In this document: piece by piece, positions 25,298 to 34,654 of the stretch
How positions within the stretch are numbered: position 1 is the first letter of the stretch
How the letters are laid out: each line of letters begins with the position of its first letter
Assembly: GCA_032164245.1 (NCBI GenBank)
Contig: JAVMKO010000002.1
Coordinates: forward strand, 182,968,920 to 183,032,919
Direction of reading: 5' to 3'
Source: Sternotherus odoratus
Taxonomy: Eukaryota > Chordata > Testudines > Kinosternidae
Length of the DNA stretch: 64,000 nt
Program-made: the position numbers and the translations under genes
The notes under the pieces: generated by a model
The model's database searches: none
Told to the model about the DNA's origin: nothing
Seen by the model: the letters and a program-made list of their open reading frames with translations, nothing else

Positions 25298-27221
25298 AGG
25301 TGCGCACGAGGACGACCATCCAGCATCCCGATCCTATCCTTTCCTACCCTTCGTGAATCGCTTGTCCCACTTTTACCAGGCTTGGTCTCGAATCACCTCA
25401 GACAAATGGGTTCTCAGCCTGGTGAAAGTGGGATACTCTATCCAATTCTCCTCCCTTCCGCCCAACCATCCCCCTTCCCCGTCCCTCTTCAGGGACCCAT
25501 CTCACGAGCAACTCTTAGTTCAGGAGGTCCAGACCCTCTTGTCTTTGGGTGCCATAGAGGAGGTTCCTCAAGAATTTCGGGGCAAGGGCTACTACTCCCG
25601 TTATTTCCTTATCCCGAAGGCCAAAGGTGGCCTTCGTCCCATCCTAGACCTGCGGGGCCTCAACTCCTACATAAAGAAGCTGAAGTTCCGCATGCTCTCC
25701 CTAGCGACCATTATTCCTTCCATGGATCACGGAGACTGGTTTGCCGCCCTCGACTTAAAGGACGCATACTTCCACATCTCAATCATCCCCAATCACAGGA
25801 GATTCCTGAGATTTGTGTTAGGGGATCACCACTACCAGTTTGCAGTGCTCCCCTTCCGTCTGTCGACTGCCCCAAGGGTGTTTACAAAGTGCATGTCGGT
25901 AGTGGCCGCATACCTGAGACGGAGACAGGTACACGTTTACCCTTACCTGGACGATTGGCTCATCAGAGCAAACTCAAGAGAACTAGCAATCCAGCAGATA
26001 ACTCTCGTCAGAGCTACATTCCTCAGGTTGGGCCTCATATTGAACGAGCAAAAGTCGACCCTAGACCCCACTCAAAGAATAGAGTTCATAGGAGCGGTAT
26101 TGGACTCTCAGCAAGCCAGAGCATTCCTACCTTCCGCTCGAGCCAAAACCATAGTGGACTTGATCCACTCCGCCCTCCAGTTCCCGACTACCACGGCCAG
26201 AAATTGCATGGTCCTCTTGCGCCACATGGCAGCCTGCACCTACGTGGTGCCCTACGCCAGGCTTCACCTACGACCACTGCAGGCCTGGCTGTCAATAGTT
26301 TACAGACAGGGAAGGGACCCACTGGACCTTGTCGTTACCCTCCCAAACCACGCACTGAGTTCACTCCATTGGTGGCTCCAACCCGGCTCTCTCAACGTCG
26401 GGGTCCCTTTCCAGAAACCCCAACCGACAATGACCTTGGGGACAGATGCTTCCGCCCTCGGCTGGGGAGCTCATCTGGGAGACACCAGGACTCAGGGATA
26501 CTGGTCTCACAGTGAGCTGCCCCTCCACATCAACGTCTGGGAGCTGAGAGCAGTTCGTCTTGCGTGCCAGGCGTTTCGGAACCAGTTACAAGGCAAGTGT
26601 GTGCTGGTCCAGACGGACAACACGGCGACAATGTTTTATATAAACAAACAGGGTGGTGCTCGCTCTTCTCCCCTATGCAGGGAGGCCATGGCCCTCTGGG
26701 ATTTTTGTATTCGACACAACATCCATCTCATAGCCACCTATCTCCCAGGGGTCCAGAATGTCCTAGCGGACACCCTCAGTCGCTCGTTTCGGGGCCACGA
26801 ATGGTCGCTCAGGCTCGATGTTGCGCATTCAATCTTCCTGCAGTGGGGGTTTCCCCTCTTAGACCTGTTCGCCACAAGGGCCAACAGGAAATGCCAGAGG
26901 TTTTGTTCCCTCATGAACCTCAGCCCAGGATCAGAGGCGGATGCCTTTCAGATCCCTTGGAAGGAGGGTCTTCTCTATGCATTTCCTCCATTCCCACTCA
27001 TGCACAGAGTGCTGCTCAAGGCCCGTCTGGACAGAGTGTCCATGATCCTAGTAGCACCAGCTTGGCCCCGACAGCATTGGTACACTCTGTTGCTGTCTCT
27101 CTCTGTCTCCACTCCTATAACCCTTCCTCTCCTACCGACATTGGTGTCTCAAGACCACGGGCGATTGCTTCACCCCAACCTTCAATCCCTCCACCTTACA
27201 GCGTGGAATATCCGTGGTTGA
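25197..27221 (+). CDS. DIRS reverse transcriptase / RNase H / methyltransferase-like polyprotein
   Basis: An open frame of 674 codons. The first codon at 25197 is GTG, so the true start or the means of expression is unsettled. Reverse transcriptase: KGGLRPILDLRGLN, then AALDLKDAYFHI (first catalytic Asp), LPFRLSTAPRVF, and YLDDWL (catalytic Asp pair at residues 252-253). The PFGL-type glycine is Arg at residue 221. RNase H: LGTDASALGWGAHLG (Asp 417), WELRAVRLACQAF, VQTDNTATMFYINKQGG and NVLADTLSR. The C-terminal part (LLDLFATRANRKCQRF ... YAFPPFPLMHRVLLK) corresponds to the region described in DIRS elements as adenine-methyltransferase-like (from memory). The frame overlaps gag upstream and recombinase downstream, the usual compact DIRS layout. 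Confidence 0.92.
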   Translation: MAGEITGVVRDRPPITASSSRGLDSLQTADQIFEGAHEDDHPASRSYPFLPFVNRLSHFYQAWSRITSDKWVLSLVKVGYSIQFSSLPPNHPPSPSLFRDPSHEQLLVQEVQTLLSLGAIEEVPQEFRGKGYYSRYFLIPKAKGGLRPILDLRGLNSYIKKLKFRMLSLATIIPSMDHGDWFAALDLKDAYFHISIIPNHRRFLRFVLGDHHYQFAVLPFRLSTAPRVFTKCMSVVAAYLRRRQVHVYPYLDDWLIRANSRELAIQQITLVRATFLRLGLILNEQKSTLDPTQRIEFIGAVLDSQQARAFLPSARAKTIVDLIHSALQFPTTTARNCMVLLRHMAACTYVVPYARLHLRPLQAWLSIVYRQGRDPLDLVVTLPNHALSSLHWWLQPGSLNVGVPFQKPQPTMTLGTDASALGWGAHLGDTRTQGYWSHSELPLHINVWELRAVRLACQAFRNQLQGKCVLVQTDNTATMFYINKQGGARSSPLCREAMALWDFCIRHNIHLIATYLPGVQNVLADTLSRSFRGHEWSLRLDVAHSIFLQWGFPLLDLFATRANRKCQRFCSLMNLSPGSEADAFQIPWKEGLLYAFPPFPLMHRVLLKARLDRVSMILVAPAWPRQHWYTLLLSLSVSTPITLPLLPTLVSQDHGRLLHPNLQSLHLTAWNIRG

Positions 27222-28276
27222 ACCCCTCAGAGCTCCAGTGCTCCACTCATGTCAGGGAGGTCTTATTGGGTAGCAGGAAGCTGTCAACCCGTAACACTTA
27301 CATAGCGAAATGGAAACGTTTTTCCCTATGGGCTCAGGGTAAGGGAGTAGACCCCGCTGCAGCTCCTATACCCCTTATCCTAGATTACCTTCTGGATCTT
27401 AAGAAACAAGGCTTAGCCATTTCCACAGTACGGGTACACCTGGCAGCCATATCGGCCTTTCATACAGAAGTGGGGGGATCCTCGGTGTTTAGTAACCCAC
27501 TTGTGGGGCGTTTCCTCAGGGGATTGGAAAGGTTGTACCCCTCGGTGAGACCGCCGGTTCCTCAGTGGGACCGTAACCTGGTGTTGACAGCCCTCATGAA
27601 GCCCCCCTTTGAGCCCCTAGCCACCTGCCCACTCTCTTATCTTTCTTGGAAGACGGCATTTCTTGTGGCTATTACTTCTGCCCGAAGGGTCTCTGAGCTC
27701 AGAGCACTCACCTCTGAGCCACCGTACACCGTCTTCCATAAAGATAAGGTTCAGTTGCGGCCCCACCCGGCCTTCCTTCCTAAAGTGGTTTCCGCTTTTC
27801 ATTTGAACCAGGACATTTTTCTCCCTGTTTTCTTTCCTAGACCTCATTCCTCCAACAAGGAGAGAATGCTACATTATTTAGATGTGAAAAGGGCTCTAGC
27901 GTTTTACATAGAACGTACAAAAGCTTTTCGTAAATCTCCACAACTTTTTATTTCAGTAGCGGAGCGGATGAAGGGGTTGCCGATTTCTTCCCAATGCCTG
28001 TCGGGATGGATCACCTCGTGCATCAAACTGTGTTATAACCTCTCCAACGTTTCTCCTCCGCCATTAACAGCTCACTCGACCAGAGCCCAGGCCACATCCA
28101 CAGCATTCCTGGCGCACATCCCAATTGTCGACATCTGCAGAGCAGCGACATGGTCTTCGGTCCACACCTTCTCCTCGCACTATGCCATCGTGCAGCAGAC
28201 CTCGGAGGACGCTGCTATGGGACAAGCGGTCCTGGCAGCAGGTACTAAGATTACTCCTCTCCCACCTCCGAGATAA
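26564..28276 (+). CDS. DIRS tyrosine recombinase
   Basis: The frame is open from 26564 (GTG), but the recognisable protein begins near 27210. Upstream it merely overlaps the RNase H and methyltransferase-like region in another frame, so the true start is uncertain. A core-binding-like part (STRNTYIAKWKRFSLWA, STVRVHLAAISAFH) precedes the catalytic part. Catalytic positions of the phage-integrase fold are visible: Arg in ITSARRVSELRAL, His-x-x-Arg in LTAHSTRAQAT, Trp in the second-His position in AATWSSVHTFSSHY, and the final Tyr as the expected nucleophile. It would integrate the circular DNA copy. The stop TAA at 28274 lies only 12 bp before the internal complementary region. Confidence 0.9.
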   Translation: MPGVSEPVTRQVCAGPDGQHGDNVLYKQTGWCSLFSPMQGGHGPLGFLYSTQHPSHSHLSPRGPECPSGHPQSLVSGPRMVAQARCCAFNLPAVGVSPLRPVRHKGQQEMPEVLFPHEPQPRIRGGCLSDPLEGGSSLCISSIPTHAQSAAQGPSGQSVHDPSSTSLAPTALVHSVAVSLCLHSYNPSSPTDIGVSRPRAIASPQPSIPPPYSVEYPWLNPSELQCSTHVREVLLGSRKLSTRNTYIAKWKRFSLWAQGKGVDPAAAPIPLILDYLLDLKKQGLAISTVRVHLAAISAFHTEVGGSSVFSNPLVGRFLRGLERLYPSVRPPVPQWDRNLVLTALMKPPFEPLATCPLSYLSWKTAFLVAITSARRVSELRALTSEPPYTVFHKDKVQLRPHPAFLPKVVSAFHLNQDIFLPVFFPRPHSSNKERMLHYLDVKRALAFYIERTKAFRKSPQLFISVAERMKGLPISSQCLSGWITSCIKLCYNLSNVSPPPLTAHSTRAQATSTAFLAHIPIVDICRAATWSSVHTFSSHYAIVQQTSEDAAMGQAVLAAGTKITPLPPPR

Positions 28277-28288
28277 CTGCTCGTAAGT

Positions 28289-28390
28289 CACTTGTTGGAA
28301 TGGACATGAGCAAGCACTCGAAGAAGAAAAGACAGTTACTCACCTGTCGTAACAGTTGTTCTTCGAGATGTGTTGCTCATGTCCATTCCA
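28289..28390 (+). repeat. DIRS internal complementary region
   Basis: The first part (28289-28325, starting CACTTGTTGGAATGGACATG) is the exact complement of the left terminus 22600-22636. The second part (about 28327-28390, starting AAAAGACAGTTACTCACC) is the complement of the right terminus up to 28636. The junction falls at about 28325-28327. In DIRS replication this region is thought to template the joining of the two ends into a circle. Confidence 0.92.
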
Positions 28391-28636
28391 AATCCCACCC
28401 GCCTCCCCTCTGTCGGAGTACCGGCAAGAAGGAACTGAGCGGGGGGAGGGTCGGCAGGGGCATATATACATCGCCATGAGGGCGCCACTCCAGGGGTCGC
28501 CCCTGCCGACCCTACGGGTACCGCTGGGGAAAACTTTCCGGAACCGTGCATGCGCGGTGCGCACACACTTGTTGGAATGGACATGAGCAACACATCTCGA
28601 AGAACAACTGTTACGACAGGTGAGTAACTGTCTTTT
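28391..28636 (+). repeat. DIRS right inverted terminal repeat
   Basis: It is the inverted complement of the left repeat (GAACTGAGCGGGGGGAGGG ... GCGCACACACTTGTTGG). It is extended by an outer piece absent from the left end, ATCTCGAAGAACAACTG plus CGACAGGTGAGTAACTGTC. The extension carries CAG|GTGAGT, a consensus splice donor in the ICA1 sense, at 28617-28625. Confidence 0.9.
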
Positions 28637-28639
28637 TTG

Positions 28640-30620
28640 TTTCCAAAGGCTAAAGAGTAATAACCCATGTAAGCTCCACCATCTTAAAAGATGTCATGTT
28701 CACTATATTATAAACAGTGAATTGTGGCTGGAATGATGAAAAGTGTCCAGAATATGTATTTGAGAGTTTGCTACATATTCTTAATTGTTGGTAGAGTGCT
28801 TGGGGTCATGCCTTGGAATTCTGATCTAGTGTTCTTTTTGTAGGTGGTATGAAATGTGTGACTGAAGGCTTCTAATCTAAGTCCAGAAATACATCTTTCA
28901 TTAGCCTAGAGAGCATTTCTACTCCTGGTCAGATATAATTTACTAATAGGCATGTGTGAGTGTGCATCAGACTAGAAGCAGCAGTGACCTTTAGATTTGA
29001 GGTAGCATAACAGTTTCCTTTCTAAATCCCTACCCTCAACTGCACAATACCTTTCTGAAACTTTCACCTTTGAAGGTCAAATTTTGCAGTCTCCGTATCT
29101 GCATGAGGATGATTCATTTTCATTTGGGGAGAGTGAATATTTATTATTTTTCTATTTATAAAAAAAATGGTGTGCCTCCTCTTAGATCAGCAAAGGTAGA
29201 AAACTGAAATGTAGTATGGCGAAGACCATCATTTACAATAATTGCTTTTAACTCTTGCAATGAAGTTTCATTTGAATTTGACAGATGTGTGCTCTTGGCA
29301 AATTTGTTTGCTGTGCACATTCAGTACATTCTGCACAGCATTTTCTCTAAGCTCATAAAGGGTGTACTTAAGGAAGACTGCACATATTAGTATGTGGCTA
29401 ACTTATTTGCATAGCGCAAAGCGTACTGAAAGTGCAAAAGGATTAGTAAGAAGAGGACTGCTGTACAATTTGTATGGTTTAAGGTTTATTTGAGCCAAAC
29501 CAGAGATCCAAGGGAGCCCAGGTCTTTAACTCAAGTGAGTTATCCAGAATCTGAAAGTTATGGGAAACTGAAATCCACATTGTTAACAGTATTTAGTCAC
29601 AGAATATAATAGGGCACAATCAGCTTGCCCCTAGAATACAACTGTGACAAATAAGATTATTTATACCCATCCGTACTGAACAGTAGCAAAGTTGTAAGCT
29701 GTTGCTTTTTGACAGGGAATTTTGCCACTTTGGAGGATTTTATACTTATGTAAAATACATTTACAGGTAAATTTAATTTACCTCCGAATAGTAGGCCAAG
29801 TTAAATGTTTAAGGTATTGGAAAACTTTAAGGGTCACCATGAAACACTTTATTTTGCAAATATATATATATAAATCTATTCAACAAAAGTGCTGGAATCT
29901 CCAAAGACCCAGGTATGCTTGTAGCCCCTCTCTTGCAACTGGATCTATATGGGTGTACTGTACCCATGGAGAGACCCCTTGAATTCAGTGGGGTTTTGCA
30001 TGGGTGAAGGATCAGAGCCTCTGTATGTAGAGGTCTGTTATCTGTGTTTAGCAAGTCATTTTTATAAAAATGACAAAAAATTGAAAACATAAGCAACAAT
30101 TAGGACTGTATCTAATGGGAACTATTGCACGAATGATGTAGTATTGATAATCAGGATGAGTAGATAACTTGGGCAAGGATTTAAGTTGCTAAGGAATTGA
30201 ATTGGCAAGCAAGAAAGTGTTGGTTTTTGTGAATAGAAAACTCTTAAGATGGCTCCAGTGAGAAGCCTCATTCACTAAATGTCATAAAATGTTTTAGCCT
30301 GTGTTGTAACACCTTAAAGTAGATGGACCTGATCTTATTTAAGCATTAACAGCTGGTCTACTCCTGCACATCCACTTTTTAAGCAGCGTTCCTCTTTCCT
30401 TTTTAAAAACGAGCCGTTCATTTTAACACGCAAGTATCTTTCCAGTACAGCTGTGTAGACGATGGACCTGTTCATCTGGCTTTCGAGCATCATAGATAAA
30501 AGTTTCATTCTGCAATCCACCTTGCTGGGACTTCTACAATAAGAAGGTGCATCTCCTCTGTAAGAGGATAGGAAAAGAAAAGGTGTGCAACACAGCAGAA
30601 AGTGTAACCCGGTGAGGGAG
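28640..30620. other. ICA1 intron, no gene recognised
   Basis: AT-rich intron sequence between the DIRS element and a CR1 tail. No element ends or coding stretch were recognised. Confidence 0.45.
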
Positions 30621-30790
30621 CATAAGAACAGCCATATTGGCTCAGACCAAAGGTCCATCTGACCGAGAATCATGTCTTCCGACAGTGGCCAATCCCAGGT
30701 GCCCCAGAGGGAATCAACAGAACAGGCCATCATCAAGTGATCCATCCCCTGTCGCCCTTTCCCAGCTTCTGGCAAGAATGCAACATGGAA
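30621..30790 (-). mobile_element. CR1/L3-like LINE 3' end fragment
   Basis: CATAAGAACAGCCATATTGG, CAGACCAAAGGTCCATCTG and CCAATCCCAGGTGCCCCAGAGG are the complement of the 3' end present in + orientation at 46700-47008 (CTGACCCAGTACGGCCATTC). It is a 5'-truncated copy, antisense to ICA1. Confidence 0.75.
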
Positions 30791-30910
30791 GGGGGGCAGA
30801 GAGAGAGAGAGATGCTGTCTTAATTTTTCAGAGATCAAGAATAAGAGATACAGGAAAAGGAGAATAAAAATAAATATGGAGGGGGAAAGTAAAAATACAG
30901 AGCAAGAGAA

Positions 30911-31077
30911 GAGGGAGGGATGGCTCAATGGTTTGAGCATTGGCCTGCTAAATCCAGGGTTATGAGTTCAATCCTTGAGCGGGCAATTTAGGGATGTGAG
31001 GCAATAATAGGGATTGGTCCTCCTTTGAGCAGAGAGTTGGATTTAGATGATCCCTTCCAACTCTGAAATTCTATGAT
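30911..31077 (+). mobile_element. tRNA-derived SINE with CR1-like tail
   Basis: The head reads GGGATGGCTCAATGGTTTG, a degenerate A box, followed by GAGTTCAATCCTTGAG, which resembles a B box. It continues AATTTAGGGATG and ends in a CR1-type tail (TTTGAGCAGAGAGTTGG, GATCCCTTCCAACTCTG, TTCTATGATG). This is the layout of turtle/reptile Cry-type SINEs, whose tail is thought to be recognised by CR1 reverse transcriptase (family knowledge). Confidence 0.88.
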
Positions 31078-31516
31078 GCAAAGACAAAAGTAGCTTTTAG
31101 GTTACTGAATTTTATTCCTTCCTACACTTCACTGTGTTCATCAGGAAGATGTTCCCTGTTAATAGGAGAGTGACAGATGGTTCTAGTCAGACAATTCAAT
31201 TTGTTGCTTTGAGTTGGGTATGTAAATAGATTAACAGGGCTCATTTTTTTTAAAATGTCCAGCAGGTAACTTTTCTCCCTCTTCCATTTCAAGCTCTAGT
31301 ATTTAGTGCAGAGCTCTTCTTTGCAAACCTGATCCTCATTTGGCAAACTGAGAATGTCTGTGAATGCTGCAGAAAATAGTTTGATACTTAAGGACAGGAA
31401 CTGTCTAGTTGTATAGCAACATGTGTGGTCATCCCATAGCTTTGAAGAGATGTTTTCAGCATTGCCTCTTTGAAGAATAGACAGGTCAGATATCCATGCA
31501 CAGAACTGTGCTCACA

Positions 31517-31700
31517 TTGTCACTTTAGATATCTACCCATCCAAGCACACAATTGTCGTCATCGAGGCTTCAATGTAGACCTGCAAATGTGTGCTCATCT
31601 TTGTTCTGAAACCTTGGACTCCTAATACATAAATTTGATCCACAACATTCAAATAAAGCTGTCATTGAGTTGAATATTTTCCTATTATTTGCAATATATA
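31517..31700 (+). repeat. Unnamed repeat family, copy 2
   Basis: Diverged colinear counterpart of 19559-19740: CCATCCAAGCACACAATTGT, TAGACCTGCAAATGTGTGCT, TCCACAACATTCAAATAAAG, TATTTTCCTATTATTTGCAA. It lies 12 kb away in the same orientation, which fits either an old repeat family or an ancient segmental duplication. Confidence 0.6.
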
Positions 31701-31885
31701 TGTTCTGCTAAAAAAATTATAGATTTACTCCATTGAAGCTTTGACACTTTTAGAAATTTCCAAGTTTTTCTTCTGAAAACCATGTTGCTGCTAATGGACA
31801 GAACTGGTAGTGCTGCCAGTCATTAATGTTGCCTAACACTTCTCAATATGACTATTTTCAATTGCTTATAACTTTGCCAAATGCA

Positions 31886-31999
31886 GGGCCAGCTCTACCA
31901 CCCCAAAGCGCCCCCCCCCCCCAAAAGGCGGCCAAACTGTGCTGCTCAAAGATTGGCTGGAATGCCTCCTCAGCTGGTGCCTGGATCCAGCTCTGGCCA
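31886..31999. repeat. Short repeat with inverted ends
   Basis: It starts GGGCCAGCTCTACC and ends CCAGCTCTGGCC, with a poly-C run and CCAAAAGGCGGCC inside. It resembles the ends of the GC-rich block at 49185-49452 (shared GGCACCAGC-like module). Confidence 0.45.
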
Positions 32000-32920
32000 A
32001 ATGTTAACTGTCTGACCTGAAATTTTCCATGCTGGGTATCTACCTCAGGTGGATTTATTTTATTTTTTTGAAACAGAAGATGGTTGCACAGAATTTCAGA
32101 AACACAAATAATTTACAATGTATATTCAGTGATTTTGCAAAAGTTCATTTTCTGAACGATAAATACACCAGACTTAAGAAAAATACACCATTTTGTGTTT
32201 TGTTAGTACATGCCGAAAGTCTAGGAAAACTTAAAATTGTGTCAGTATATATATAATATGTATGTCAGTGTATGCATGATGTGTGTGTCAGATATAAGAT
32301 AATACAGTAACATTTCAAAATGTTTTGGTATTTAAAGATCTCTTGTTCCTTGTTGCACTCCAATGAGTTTGTATAAATACAGTTATATAAATCCTATTTG
32401 TAAGGGTAAGTAGCTGGACGGTACAAAATCTCAACTTGGCCAAAAAAAAGTTCTTTGCGCCTTCAGAACAAAAACTATCAAAAATTTTAAATATCAGTGC
32501 ACAGTCAGTTCTACCACTTGATTTAATGTAGTAACTGGTAACAATAACAGGCTGTTTCTTCTGTGTGGAGCTGTGGACAAGACCCTTACCCCTGCTGCAA
32601 TATTTTTGTTTGCTTTTTCTTTGAAGGTTTATGAAATTGGGCAGATCAGCAAAATCACATCCCTGGCGCCTTGGCCCTAGCTAAGTCCATGCTTAAAACA
32701 TGGTGGTTCTACAGATTGTCAGTGAAACAGTTGTAAGAATTTTTTTTAACATGGGCAGAGCAACATATTTTCCCTTAATCTCATTAATGAATTAGGGTTG
32801 TGCAGTAAAGAAGGCTGTTGTCTGTACGATCCCTGCCTCGCTTGTTGCCTAATTTGGAAGGTGTGCAGTGATTGAGGCAGGGGATTGCAGGAAGAACAAT
32901 GGTGATTATTCGATTAAAGG
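32000..32920. other. ICA1 intron, no gene recognised
   Basis: AT-rich intron with short TATATA and TGTGTG stretches near 32240-32290. Nothing else was recognised. Confidence 0.45.
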
Positions 32921-32924
32921 AGTT

Positions 32925-33005
32925 GAATACCATCCCAGAGTACTGGATTCTGTTGCCATCTCTGGCATGACATTCCCATGTGATGCTGGGCAAGTCACCT
33001 AAGTC
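32925..33005 (+). repeat. MIR/CORE-SINE-like fragment
   Basis: It contains TACTGGATTCTGTTGCCATC and TGATGCTGGGCAAGTCACCT, the latter being the conserved GGGCAAGTCAC core of MIR-type SINEs. It is short and diverged. Confidence 0.45.
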
Positions 33006-34167
33006 CAACTTTTACAGAGATGATCACTAATTGTATGTTCTTCATTTTCTGGGTGCCAACTGAAACACAACTGGAACCAGATTTGCAGATGTTTTGAACA
33101 CTCACAACTGTAACTGAAGTTGGTTAGAGCTGTGCTTTGAACACATGAAGTGCTACAAAAATGTGAAGTACTCTTGAAAATAAGGGCCCTAGCTGTTTCA
33201 ATTTGGGCACCCCAAATTAGTGGGCACTTCTGACAATTTTGGCCATCATTTATCCACGCCTTAAACTTCCTGTGGTAAAATGGGGTTATAAAACCCTTCT
33301 TCTCGCAAGAGTGCTGTGGAGATAAATTTGTTAATCTTTATGAAGTGCGTAGATGTTATGTGCACTTGGTAAGAGCACCCTAGAAATGTCCATGAGGAAA
33401 TCAATAATTTTGTATGCAATGCAGAATTTGGATTATGTCCATTAATTAAGGCCCAGGGCATTTTGTTGAATGAGGAGGATAAAGAGAAATATTGAGTAAC
33501 TAAATACCCATTCTCTGAATTAGGCAAGAGTCCTGTGGGGGAAACTAAGTATTAATCATTTAATTAATTACAGTATCATAATTCATATACACAAGAGTGG
33601 AGAGAGGTGAATTAAAGTTCTATGGGCAACCTTAATGACATTTCCTTTAGAGTCATGGATTTTGCAGCCATAAAATTACATTGATTTTTTTTTTTAAACA
33701 AAAACCACAGTGTTAAAAGAATGTAAAATTGATGACAGTAACTTGTACCTGAAGTCATAGATCCAGAACTGCAGCTTCTGAAATGCTATTAATGGTTATG
33801 TGCCACAGCCATCACGCCAACATTCAGGGAGTGTATAGAGGAAGGGACGATCCCTCATTCCCCTCCGGTCTTGCTTGTCTTCCCTTCTCATGGCCAAAAA
33901 AACCCGATTAGTGGTGTATTTTATGATGCTTTTTGTAATCAGGGTTTTACAACCTTTCTTCACTTGGGTCCTAGAAAGAGAGACACAATAGAATGTGTCT
34001 TTTAAAATTCCTTTATTCCTGTAGCTGCTTCTTACATTCACTGCTCCATAGCTTGACTAGCCAGCTAGAACTGCTTGTGATGGACCCTTAGGATCAGCTC
34101 CTTCTTCAGGGAGAGGAGCCTCTACAGGGCAGGGTCTGTAGTGTTCCCTTGTACACAGAAGATTTTT

Positions 34168-34450
34168 CAAATCTCACCTCTGACGCCCCCCAGGGGTGAA
34201 ATTATTTAAAGGCCAATCACATCAGCTGGGCAGCTGCTGTTCTCTGTGACATAGTTATGATGTCATAATACCCCCTCCAACAGACACCGCACTCGCTCAG
34301 CTCTCTGCCCCCTCCCCCTTCCGACGGACCCCGGAATCCCTCAGCTCTCTGCCCCCTCCCCACCTCCGACGGACCCGAGTTGGGTTTGGTCAGAGGGTAA
34401 GTGAGGTAGGGGTGTCAGGTTTGGTCGGGGGGTGAGGTGGGGGTGGGGGT
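34168..34450 (+). mobile_element. Helitron fragment lacking both ends
   Basis: It is closely similar to about 39436-39797 of the complete Helitron downstream (TTTCAAATCTCACCTCTGAC, GACATAGTTATGATGTCATA, CTCAGCTCTCTGCCCCCTCC, GGTTTGGTCGGGGGG). It has neither the TCTATATA start nor the hairpin-CTAG end, and it runs straight into an oppositely oriented Helitron. Confidence 0.8.
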
Positions 34451-34455
34451 ATATA

Positions 34456-34650
34456 TTAGTGAAAATACCCGGCGTTGCTCGGGGGCGTCAGAGGTGAGAT
34501 TTGAAAATTTTTCTACTCTTGCGGTCATTAGGACCCCAAGACCTCTAACTGTACCAAATTTCAAGTCTCTAGCTCAAACGGTGTGGAAGGAGTAAGCATA
34601 CATCCGCGCATACATACACGCATACACCATTTGACTTTTATATATATAGA
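34456..34650 (-). mobile_element. Deleted Helitron, antisense, both ends present
   Basis: On the minus strand it starts TCTATATATATAAAAGTCAA at 34650, matching the start of the Helitron at 39302. It ends with CCCGAGCAACGCCGGGTATT followed by TTCACTAA. The flanking bases are A before and T after on the minus strand, as Helitrons require. Only about 195 bp remain; the interior is deleted. The terminal CTAG is mutated to CTAA. Confidence 0.82.
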
Positions 34651-34654
34651 TATA

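Larger units (their letters stand above)
22600..28636 (+). mobile_element. DIRS-type tyrosine-recombinase retrotransposon, nearly intact
   Basis: About 6.0 kb, in the same orientation as ICA1. The order is left terminal repeat, gag, overlapping reverse transcriptase/RNase H, overlapping tyrosine recombinase, internal complementary region, right terminal repeat. That architecture, with no direct LTRs, no integrase and split inverted repeats, defines DIRS elements, which replicate through a circular DNA and insert by recombinase without target duplication (known for the group). The ends were set from the match between the termini and the internal complementary region: TTCTTCGAGTGC at 22600 and CTGTCTTTT ending at 28636. 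The coding frames have no stops inside the conserved domains, and the terminal repeats differ by only a few bases, so the insertion looks young. Confidence 0.93.

Noticed and set aside
25382..26515. 377-codon frame overlapping the reverse transcriptase
   Set aside because: It is a shadow of the real pol frame and lacks any motif of its own.
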